A stretch of DNA of 5,979 nucleotides from Desulfobacteraceae bacterium (lineage in GTDB: Bacteria; Desulfobacterota; Desulfobacteria; Desulfobacterales; Desulfobacteraceae): assembly GCA_023140455.1 (NCBI GenBank), contig JAGLLQ010000386.1, positions 1 to 5,979 on the forward strand, written 5' to 3'. Each line of letters begins with the position of its first letter. Positions within the stretch are counted from its first letter, which is position 1. Under the pieces are notes generated by a model. That model did no database searches. It saw only the letters and a program-made list of their open reading frames with translations, and was not told where the DNA came from. Of the stretch, positions 1 through 5,606 are shown piece by piece. Made by a program: the position numbers and the translations under genes.

Positions 1-41
1 CAAATGATGTTGAATGGATTTAAAGAGTTTTTTTTTACTTC

Positions 42-83
42 TTGACTCAAATCAATTATTTTATCTGATTTATAAAGTATAAT
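42..83 (+). promoter_or_regulatory. FNR/HcpR-type class II promoter of the cupin gene
   Basis: An FNR-type dyad TTGAC-N4-ATCAA lies at 42-55, one mismatch from TTGAT-N4-ATCAA. A perfect TATAAT -10 box lies at 78-83. If transcription starts 7 nt after the box (about position 90), the dyad centre (48.5) is at -41.5, the classical position for class II activation by CRP/FNR proteins. There is no good sigma70 -35 box at the right distance, as expected for an activator-dependent promoter. The TTGAC half-site could also suit an HcpR or DNR-like regulator. The leader to the ATG would be about 40 nt. Confidence 0.6.
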
Positions 84-120
84 AATTCCAATAAACTTAA
101 ATAAACCAAAATATACTATA

Positions 121-126
121 GGAGGA
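121..126 (+). promoter_or_regulatory. Ribosome binding site of the cupin gene
   Basis: GGAGGA ends 4 nt before the ATG at 131. This is the strongest Shine-Dalgarno sequence in the window and fixes the cupin start. Confidence 0.85.
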
Positions 127-130
127 ACGT

Positions 131-496
131 ATGACAAAAAAACAAGAATTAATTAAAAATATTCCATTCTCAGAACCTGTTGATTTAAAAGGTATGGTAG
201 ATTATGAAGAGGGCAGGGTTGTCAGCAGAACACTGGCAAGTAAATCAGCTGTCAATATTACATTGTTTGCCTTTGACAAGGAAGAGGGCGTCAGTGCTCA
301 CACATCGCCGGGAGATGCCATGGTACAGGTTTTGGATGGCGAAGCCCTGATTGATATTGCTGGCACAAAGATTTCTGCAACTACAGGACAAGTTGTTGTT
401 ATGCCTGCAAATATCTCCCATTCTGTTACAGCTGTGACTCAGTTTAAAATGCTTTTGACTGTTGTAAAACAACCTGTTGGTATTCAGGGGTTATAG
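131..496 (+). CDS. Small single-domain cupin protein
   Basis: A 121-residue protein made of one cupin beta-barrel. Motif 1 is degenerate, running from about G53 to G70: it keeps H57 and has D62 where glutamate is usual, while the second histidine of HxH is S59. Motif 2 is clear at about residues 86-97 (G-x5-P-A-N-x2-H) and includes H97. H57, D62 and H97 are the probable metal or ligand contacts. There is no signal peptide, so it is probably cytoplasmic. The length suits the stand-alone small cupins of anaerobes, whose substrates are mostly unknown; a specific function cannot be assigned. The strong ribosome binding site supports the ATG at 131. It converges on the DUF3786-like gene with only three bases between stop codons, and both genes have FNR-type promoters, so a role linked to anaerobic or nitrosative-stress physiology is an inference. 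Confidence 0.9.
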   Translation: MTKKQELIKNIPFSEPVDLKGMVDYEEGRVVSRTLASKSAVNITLFAFDKEEGVSAHTSPGDAMVQVLDGEALIDIAGTKISATTGQVVVMPANISHSVTAVTQFKMLLTVVKQPVGIQGL

Positions 497-499
497 AAA

Positions 500-1135
500 T
501 TATTGTTGGATCAACTTCCCTGTTAAATATGTAGAAAGGGTTCCCAGATCTTTAAGCCCAAGATAGTTAATAGCATTATCATGGAATAAAAACACTGCAC
601 TGGCTGGCATCATATCATCCTGGTCGTTAAAATTAAGGATTATGGGAATTTTACTTAATGCCTTAAATCTGACACTCAGGTCAAAAGAGGCATTGTCTAT
701 TATTCTACCATTCAGTGTAATGCATTGTTTTTTTAAACTCTTTAGTTGTCCTGAAAATGTTGTTTCAATTATTCTGTTAGTATTGGCTGTGAATCGAGAG
801 AATAAAGGCCCAGAATCTGGAAATTCTCTTAAAGTTACGAGTTTATTGGAACTTTCTAATATTGAGTCAGGACAGTTAAGCAGATATTGATAGAAAACAT
901 TTTTAACTGCATCTGTTAATGGTCTGCCATCAACATCATAGAATTCATTTTGAGAAAACCTGATTTGTTTGTTAAAAAAATCAAAAAGAAGAGATTCATT
1001 ATTTTGCCAGGTGTTTTGCCGGACACCAAGAATTTTTGCAGTTTTGCTTAAATTAATATTATTTATTTCAAACAAATCATGGTCTGACTTTTGACCATGG
1101 TTAATTTTGGGATCCGGCATCATTGAGTTTTGCAT
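500..1135 (-). CDS. DUF3786-like protein of unknown function
   Basis: A 211-residue soluble protein without signal peptide or membrane segment. I assign it to the DUF3786 group from its pattern: a central helix with YQYLLNC (about 82-88), a following LREFPDSG segment (about 102-109), an I-P-I-I-L segment and D-x-D-D (about 163-174), then a LFHDNAINYL stretch (about 183-192) near the C-terminus. Family members are typical of sulfate reducers and some acetogens and have no established function. Some have an extra N-terminal Cys-rich Fe-S domain. Here the N-terminus is short and has no Cys cluster, so this is the plain form. An in-frame TAA lies 12 nt upstream of the ATG at 1135, which limits 5' extension. 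The best Shine-Dalgarno, AGGAG at 1151-1155, is unusually far away (15 nt). It is expressed from its own FNR-type promoter and is tail-to-tail with the cupin gene. Confidence 0.8.
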   Translation of the reverse strand: MQNSMMPDPKINHGQKSDHDLFEINNINLSKTAKILGVRQNTWQNNESLLFDFFNKQIRFSQNEFYDVDGRPLTDAVKNVFYQYLLNCPDSILESSNKLVTLREFPDSGPLFSRFTANTNRIIETTFSGQLKSLKKQCITLNGRIIDNASFDLSVRFKALSKIPIILNFNDQDDMMPASAVFLFHDNAINYLGLKDLGTLSTYLTGKLIQQ

Positions 1136-1184
1136 AATAGTAATTTACATCTCCTGCCTATAATACTAAATAATTAATTTTCTT

Positions 1185-1226
1185 ATTATAGTAGATGTAA
1201 TAGACAAAGCAATTGATCTATATCAA
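1185..1226 (-). promoter_or_regulatory. FNR-type class II promoter of the DUF3786-like gene
   Basis: A perfect FNR consensus TTGAT-N4-ATCAA lies at 1213-1226; the arms extend to 7 bp (AATTGAT/ATCAATT). Reading leftward, a perfect TATAAT box occupies 1190-1185, predicting a start near 1178. The dyad centre (1219.5) is then at -41.5, identical to the cupin promoter geometry (34.5 nt from centre to the end of the -10 box in both). The leader would be about 42 nt. The site lies just downstream of the permease stop codon, so the gene has its own promoter even though it is co-directional with the permease operon. Confidence 0.7.
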
Positions 1227-1263
1227 TTTAAAACTATAATGGAAAACATTCAGCATGGTTTAG

Positions 1264-2337
1264 TTAATGAGAATGAGCGTGTTTTGGCTGATGTTTTAAT
1301 TGTACCAATACATTGTAAACTAATAGGAAGGTCAGGACTAAAGCTGCAGCAAGTCGGATATTATAAGGGATCATTTCTGATGCCTGACCAACAATAGCGC
1401 TTGCCTGAATATTTAAAAAAGCATATACCCAATCAATAAAGAACCCAAAAGCAAGAGAACATACAACGATCATAGAAAGATATATGGCAAGAGCTCTTGT
1501 ATTAAATATATTCTTTACAATATTAATAGTTGCAGCATTAGTTGCAGGACCAGCAATTAGAAAAACCAGTGCTGCGCCGGGGTTTAACCCTTTTAGTATC
1601 AGTGCTGCTGCAATTGGAGTAGAAGATGTTGCACAAACATACATTGGAATTCCTGCTAAAAGCATTATAAGCATAGATAAGAACTGGTGTTCATTCGCCA
1701 GAGTTGTAATATCCTCCGGGAAAAAGAAAGTGATTACTCCCGCAATAAGAATACCAATGATAAAAGGTTTGGCAATATCAGATAAGAGTTCACCATAAGC
1801 ATATTTAAGGCCACCAATAAGCCTTGAAGATAATTTTTCATTATTCACAGGTGCAACTGCACATTTGTCATTGCAGCCTCAGCCTTTGGTCTCATTTATA
1901 AGGTTGTTATCTACTGCTTTGTTGTCAATTCCCCAAAAATTTTGAACAATCCCGGTTGATACTGCTGTAACAAATCCCGCAACAGGACGAATCACTGTCA
2001 TGATCGGATCAAGCATAGCATAAGATATAGATATGGAATCAACACCTGATTCCGGAGTTGCAATCATGAAAGAGAGCGCAGCTCCACTGTTTGCCCCTTG
2101 TTTTTTTAAGCCGGCGGCAACCGGCACTACACCACAGGAACATAAAGGGATAGGGATTCCAAAGAGCGCTGATAGAATTACGGGTCTGATTTTGCCGGTC
2201 CCAAGGTATTTTTTTATTTTGTCTGCCTTAAAGAAAACATACAGGATTCCTGCTACAAAAAAACCAAACAGCATATAGATTGCTACATCCAGGTAGATGT
2301 TCCAGGATTCAATTAAAATTTCATACATTGTTGCCAT
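1264..2337 (-). CDS. SO_0444-type metal efflux permease, probable selenoprotein (in-frame UGA)
   Basis: Read as one 357-residue inner-membrane permease of the ArsP_1/DUF318 superfamily, closest to SO_0444-type Cu/Zn efflux transporters. The N-half carries GIPIPLCSCGVVP (about 60-72; C66, C68) and ATPESGVDSI. The C-half carries GIPMYVCATSSTP (about 229-241; C235) and AGPATN. These two blocks are internal homologues. A conventional reading breaks the gene at UGA (1881-1879) into 1879-2337 (152 aa) and 1264-1848 (194 aa, GTG start). The halves are in the same frame with ten open codons between them, the GTG has no Shine-Dalgarno, and neither half is a complete family member. With UGA as selenocysteine, the loop between the halves reads U153-G-C155-N-D-K-C159, a plausible soft-metal site. 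The C-terminus is His-rich (KHQPKHAHSH). AAGGA 10 nt before the ATG at 2337 serves as ribosome binding site. It lies 36 nt after the repressor gene, in one operon. The alternative is a nonsense mutation. Confidence 0.75.
1846..1867 (-). promoter_or_regulatory. Candidate bacterial SECIS hairpin
   Basis: In the mRNA, counting from the first base after UGA, GUGC (17-20) pairs with GCAC (25-28) around an AGUU loop. Outside an unpaired U/C, A15 pairs with U30, and CA (12-13) pairs with UG (32-33), with mismatches between. The loop starts 20 nt after UGA and has G then U at positions 2 and 3, fitting the bacterial rule of an apical loop roughly 16-37 nt downstream with an early G. The core UGCAGUUGCACC resembles the upper stem-loop of E. 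coli fdhF as I recall it (UGCAGGUCUGCACC). The stem is short, so this is supporting evidence only. Confidence 0.5.
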
Positions 2338-2373
2338 GTTAGATTTATCCTTATTATACTTTTGTTTGTAACT

Positions 2374-2718
2374 TTAATGCCTTACATGCTCAAGACTCAT
2401 ATTAATCAATGAGATGACATGATCATCATCAAGAGAATAGTAAATAGCTTTGCCTTCTCTTCTGTTTTTTACAATTTTCAATGTCCGTAAAATACGAAGC
2501 TGATGCGATATGGCAGAATCTGTCTGATTACAGATAACAGCAATGTCACAGACACAATGTTCTCTGTTAATAAGTGCCAGAACAATTTTCAGCCTTGATG
2601 GGTCACTTAAAGCTTTAAAAATTTCTGCCATCTGCCGGGTTTCTTCCTGGCCTGGAATATCCTTGACTGTTTTTTCAACCTTTTCTTTGTTAATACATTT
2701 TTCTTCACATATATCCAT
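2374..2718 (-). CDS. ArsR/SmtB/CadC-family metal-sensing repressor
   Basis: A winged helix-turn-helix repressor expected to release DNA on metal binding. I choose the ATG at 2718 (114 aa) because AGAGGTG sits 4 nt before it. The ATG at 2733 (119 aa, used for numbering here) has no ribosome binding site and lies inside the operator. The N-terminal CEEKCINKEKVEK (C9, C13) closely matches the N-terminus of CadC, and HCVCD (C60, C62) is the alpha3 motif, giving a complete alpha3N site. The recognition helix region is TDSAISHQLR (71-80) and the wing is about 90-100. The C-terminal helix has D103-x-H105-x10-H116-x2-H119, a complete SmtB/CzrA alpha5 zinc site. C68 gives a further thiol in the C-V-C-x5-C arrangement. 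Both sites together resemble ZiaR/SmtB-type sensors and predict Zn, Cd or Pb sensing rather than an ArsR restricted to As. It is the first gene of the operon with the permease and is probably autoregulated. Confidence 0.93.
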   Translation of the reverse strand: MDICEEKCINKEKVEKTVKDIPGQEETRQMAEIFKALSDPSRLKIVLALINREHCVCDIAVICNQTDSAISHQLRILRTLKIVKNRREGKAIYYSLDDDHVISLINMSLEHVRH

Positions 2719-2722
2719 GTAA

Positions 2723-2729
2723 CACCTCT
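2723..2729 (-). promoter_or_regulatory. Ribosome binding site deciding the repressor start
   Basis: Read leftward, AGAGGTG is followed by TTAC and ATG at 2718. This favours the internal start over the ATG at 2733, which would have a leader of only about 10 nt and no Shine-Dalgarno. Confidence 0.65.
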
Positions 2730-2730
2730 T

Positions 2731-2752
2731 CATATGAACAGTTATTCATATG
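2731..2752. promoter_or_regulatory. SmtB/CadC-type operator
   Basis: A perfect inverted repeat with 8-bp arms, CATATGAA and TTCATATG, separated by six bases (CAGTTA). On the + strand its core TGAACAGTTATTCA matches the core of the cyanobacterial smtB operator as I remember it. It overlaps the downstream end of the repressor -10 box and the predicted start site, so bound repressor would block the metal operon. Confidence 0.85.
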
Positions 2753-2778
2753 TTAATAATTTAAAGTATAAATGTCAA
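2750..2778 (-). promoter_or_regulatory. Sigma70-type promoter of the repressor-permease operon
   Basis: Read leftward, a perfect TTGACA -35 box (2778-2773) is followed by a 17-nt spacer and TAACAT (2755-2750, four of six consensus bases). The -10 box overlaps the operator by three bases. Predicted transcription start is near 2743. Confidence 0.7.
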
Positions 2779-2825
2779 TACAAAACTTTAAATTAATTAT
2801 AGGTCTTTAATTTCAAGTTCTTTGG

Positions 2826-2854
2826 TTGTATGATTAATGCTGTATTTGTTAAAT
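2826..2854 (+). promoter_or_regulatory. Possible weak miaA promoter
   Basis: TTGTAT (2826-2831), a 17-nt spacer and TTAAAT (2849-2854) give a partial sigma70 match in very AT-rich DNA. It is the best candidate I find between the divergent repressor and miaA genes, but matches of this quality arise easily by chance here. Confidence 0.25.
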
Positions 2855-2882
2855 TGAAAATAAAAAAATAATTTAAAATATT

Positions 2883-3797
2883 ATGAAAGATAGAATAATT
2901 GTTATATGCGGACCAACTGGGATCGGGAAAACCGGCTTTGCCATAAAGCTTGCCAAATTATTTGATGGAGAAATCGTCGGGGCTGATTCCATGCAGGTTT
3001 ATAAAAAAATGAATATCGGTACTGCAACACCTGATGCGGATGAGCAGGCAATGGCAGTACATCATTTAATTGATATAGTAGAGCCTGATGAAGGTTTTGA
3101 TGCTGGAAAGTATATTAAAATTGCTGACAAAGCAATTTCAGACATTGTTTCAAGAAACAAGCTGCCAATCGTGGCAGGTGGGACCGGACTCTATATAAGA
3201 GCCCTCCTTTATGGTCTTTTTAAATCCAGGGAATCTGACCCTGATATTATATTAAAGCTTACTAAAGAGTTGGATGAAATTGGAAATGATTCTCTATATG
3301 AAAAACTAAAACAGATTGACCCTGCTATTGCAGAAAAACTGCACCCTAATGATTCATTCAGGGTGATAAATGCTCTTGAAGTCTATGAGAGTACTGGCAC
3401 AATAAAATCAGAGCAGCTTAAAAAACATGAATTCAAAAATGATAGATATTCCTGTTTAAAAATTGGCCTTAATATGGATAGAGAAAAACTTTATGATCGT
3501 ATCAATCAACGAGTTGACATAATGATGGATCAGGGATTTTTAAATGAAGTTAAAGAACTTATTGGGATGGGCTATACAAATAAGTTGAAATCTATGCAAT
3601 CTATTGGTTATAAGCATATTTGCGATTATTTTGATAATATTACAGATTATGAGGAAACTTTGCGTCTTTTGAAACGTGATACCAGAAGATTTGCTAAAAG
3701 ACAGTTTACCTGGTTTAGGAAAGAAAAAGATCTCATCTGGCTCAGACCCGATGAAATTGACAAAGCATCTCAATTGACAGTTGATTTTTTAAAGTGA
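2883..3797 (+). CDS. miaA: tRNA dimethylallyltransferase
   Basis: MiaA transfers the dimethylallyl group from DMAPP to N6 of A37 in tRNAs that read codons starting with U, giving i6A, the precursor of ms2i6A. The 304 residues are the usual family length. The P-loop GPTGIGKT is at 10-17. The GADSMQVY block (33-40) supplies the conserved catalytic aspartate D35, and AGGTGLY (98-104) supplies the conserved threonine T101. The C-terminal signature TRRFAKRQFTWFR is intact, preceded by a MQSIGYKHICDY segment that corresponds to the usual SIGYKEI motif. The enzyme is cytoplasmic. No Shine-Dalgarno is visible before the ATG at 2883; the upstream bases are almost all A and T, and no better start exists because the P-loop begins at residue 10. 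It is transcribed divergently from the metal operon. There is no sign of damage, and ATP-like nucleotides are not its substrate despite the P-loop. Confidence 0.97.
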   Translation: MKDRIIVICGPTGIGKTGFAIKLAKLFDGEIVGADSMQVYKKMNIGTATPDADEQAMAVHHLIDIVEPDEGFDAGKYIKIADKAISDIVSRNKLPIVAGGTGLYIRALLYGLFKSRESDPDIILKLTKELDEIGNDSLYEKLKQIDPAIAEKLHPNDSFRVINALEVYESTGTIKSEQLKKHEFKNDRYSCLKIGLNMDREKLYDRINQRVDIMMDQGFLNEVKELIGMGYTNKLKSMQSIGYKHICDYFDNITDYEETLRLLKRDTRRFAKRQFTWFRKEKDLIWLRPDEIDKASQLTVDFLK

Positions 3798-3802
3798 TAT
3801 CT

Positions 3803-3831
3803 TTGACATATTCTAATATTTTATATATTCT
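3803..3831 (+). promoter_or_regulatory. Sigma70-type promoter upstream of the lipoprotein gene
   Basis: A perfect TTGACA (3803-3808) starts 5 nt after the miaA stop codon. With a 17-nt spacer the -10 box is TATTCT (3826-3831); with 15 nt it is TATATT (3824-3829). This suggests the lipoprotein gene can be transcribed separately from miaA, with a leader of about 55 nt. Confidence 0.5.
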
Positions 3832-3844
3832 AGCAAAATAATAC

Positions 3845-3874
3845 TTAACTAATTGTTTAACTTAATTTAACTTA
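3845..3874 (+). repeat. Three TTAACT copies in the lipoprotein leader
   Basis: TTAACT occurs at 3845-3850, 3857-3862 and 3867-3872; the last two belong to a 9-base direct repeat TTTAACTTA (3856-3864, 3866-3874). Spacing is 12 and 10 bases, close to one helical turn. It could be a regulator-binding array or a chance product of AT-rich sequence. Confidence 0.35.
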
Positions 3875-3893
3875 GAAAAAGACTTTAAATATT

Positions 3894-5606
3894 ATGAAGA
3901 GCAAAGTTTTTCAAAAAAATAGTTTATTTATCCTTTTTATTACAATCCTTTTTCTTTTTATATTTGCATCCTGTGCAACAAAAAAGATTGAGAAACCTTC
4001 CGGCGAAGAAAAGCCAATTGAAATACCAATTACTGAAAAAGATATTCTTGAACAAGAAGACATTGACTGGTCTGATCAGGAAAAACATGCAGTTCTTTAT
4101 AAAATATTAATGCAGGAAGCTGAAAAATATTTATCTCTTGGAGAAGTCAAGAAAACTTTTGCAATTTACGATAGAGCTTTGACAATAGTTGCATTTTCTC
4201 AGAGACCTATGCTTATTGATAAGATTAATGAACTTTTTTCTAACGTTGATATTTTCGTGCTTGAAGAATTATATGCGCTTGATAAACTTTCTCAACTTGA
4301 ACCTTTTCTTATTTATGAGATCGGGTTGAATTATTTAGTGGAAAGTGAATTTAATAAAGCAAAGCAGATTCTTTCATCCTATGAAAAGAAATATCCATAT
4401 CATGAGCATTATGTTGCAATATGTGATTTATTAAGATTTGCAAAAGAGAATATGTTTAATAAAGATTTAGTTGGTTGTGCCCTCCCTCTTTCTGGAAAAT
4501 ATAGTGAATTTGGTCAACGAGCTTTAAGTGGAATTGAGCTTGCCTTAAAAGATTTCCAGGAAAAATATAATAAGAAAATACTGATTTTAATTAAAGATAC
4601 CGGCGGAGATAAAAAAAGAGCTGCTGTAGTTACTCAGGAACTTTGTGAAAAAAGAGTTTCATCAATTATAGGCCCAATGGTAACAGCTGTATCTGCAGGA
4701 GGAGTCGCTGAAATAAATGAGACACCAATGATTGCAATGACCCAGAAAAAATTGAACCTTTTAGAAGAAAAATATCTTTTTTCAAATTTTTTAACCCCCG
4801 AACTTCAAACAAAGGCACTAGTATCTTATGCTTTTGCTGATCTTAATGTTAAAAAATTTGCAATTTTATATCCAAAAGATAGGTATGGGGAAAAATATAT
4901 GAATCTTTTTTGGGATATGGTTGATGAAGTCGGAGGAGAGATAAGAGCAGTTGAGGCATACAATCCTGATGATACAGATTTTGGTGAGCCCTTAAAGAAA
5001 ATTTCCGGGGAGTATTATATTGGTAAGGATGATTTAGAAAAAGATGATGTAAAAAATGATGATGATGCAAAAGATGATAATGAAGAGGGAAAAACTGAAG
5101 AAGAAATAGAAATGATAGAACAAGAGGAAGAAAAAGATTTTAAAGCAATATTTATTCCTGATACTTCCACCAATGTTGCTCAAATTCTTCCACAGCTTGT
5201 ATATCACGATATAAAAGATGTCTATCTGCTTGGTACTAAATTATGGCATAGAGATAACCTTATAGAGGATGCAGCCGGATACAATAAAAATGCTGTAATA
5301 ATGGAAGGATATTTTTCTGAAAGTGAACATGAACATGTGAAAAAGTTTGCAAAAGATTTTACTGATTTGCATGGTAATGCCCCGGGCTTTATTGAGGCAA
5401 TAGCATATGATACAGCTTCAATACTATTTGAAATACTTGGTAATGGCGAAGTAAACACAAAAGAAGAGTTAAGAAATCAAATTGCAAGTAATAAAGTGTT
5501 TGATGGCGTTACCGGGAAAACCTTTTTTGATGAAAAAGGAGACCTTCACAAAGATCTATACTATTTAACCATTCAAAACAGAAAATTTGTCGAAATTAAA
5601 CGTTAG
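3894..5606 (+). CDS. LpoA/LppC-like lipoprotein, putative penicillin-binding protein activator
   Basis: A 570-residue predicted lipoprotein. Residues 1-26 form a lysine-containing n-region and a strongly hydrophobic segment, ending in a lipobox FASC with C27 as the lipidated residue. Residues about 45-185 are helical and TPR-like (for example the repeated EKYLSLGEVKKTFAIYDRAL and FNKAKQILSSYEKKYPYH segments). From about 190 a type 1 periplasmic-binding fold begins with GCALPLSGKYSEFGQRALSG, followed by IGPMVTAVSAGG and the FAILYPKDRYGEKY strand-helix. This TPR plus binding-protein order is that of LpoA, which activates PBP1A in gammaproteobacteria. In this lineage the role is unproven, and ligand sensing is equally possible. 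An acidic insert of about 40 residues (377-416) lies between YYIG and KAIFIPD. No Shine-Dalgarno is seen before the ATG at 3894, but the signal peptide fits this start well. The stop codon overlaps that of the convergent phosphofructokinase gene. Confidence 0.85.
   Translation: MKSKVFQKNSLFILFITILFLFIFASCATKKIEKPSGEEKPIEIPITEKDILEQEDIDWSDQEKHAVLYKILMQEAEKYLSLGEVKKTFAIYDRALTIVAFSQRPMLIDKINELFSNVDIFVLEELYALDKLSQLEPFLIYEIGLNYLVESEFNKAKQILSSYEKKYPYHEHYVAICDLLRFAKENMFNKDLVGCALPLSGKYSEFGQRALSGIELALKDFQEKYNKKILILIKDTGGDKKRAAVVTQELCEKRVSSIIGPMVTAVSAGGVAEINETPMIAMTQKKLNLLEEKYLFSNFLTPELQTKALVSYAFADLNVKKFAILYPKDRYGEKYMNLFWDMVDEVGGEIRAVEAYNPDDTDFGEPLKKISGEYYIGKDDLEKDDVKNDDDAKDDNEEGKTEEEIEMIEQEEEKDFKAIFIPDTSTNVAQILPQLVYHDIKDVYLLGTKLWHRDNLIEDAAGYNKNAVIMEGYFSESEHEHVKKFAKDFTDLHGNAPGFIEAIAYDTASILFEILGNGEVNTKEELRNQIASNKVFDGVTGKTFFDEKGDLHKDLYYLTIQNRKFVEIKR

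Noticed and set aside
485..522. Nested hairpin (CAGGG/CCCTG around GTTG/CAAC) over the cupin-DUF3786 junction as a bidirectional terminator
   Set aside because: The stems are short, the intervening loop is large and neither side has a T-run; support is too weak to annotate.
642..890. Forward ORF within the DUF3786-like gene
   Set aside because: It lies antisense to a better-supported gene, has no ribosome binding site and no recognisable domain.
1213..1226. Palindrome downstream of the permease as a transcription terminator
   Set aside because: It exactly matches the FNR consensus, lacks a following U-run, and is positioned at -41.5 of a TATAAT promoter for the next gene.
1264..1848. Second permease half as an independent gene starting at GTG 1848
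   Set aside because: There is no Shine-Dalgarno before the GTG, the next in-frame Met lies deep in a membrane segment, and the frame is continuous with the upstream half through a single UGA.
1860..1878. Alternative hairpin GGCUGCA/UGCAGUU immediately after the UGA as the SECIS
   Set aside because: Its loop starts only 7 nt after the UGA and lacks an early G, unlike bacterial SECIS elements; the downstream AGUU hairpin fits better.
4849..5070. Reverse-strand ORF beginning with a His-rich stretch (MHHHHFLHHLF)
   Set aside because: It is the antisense shadow of the GAT-rich codons encoding the acidic insert and has no promoter or ribosome binding site.
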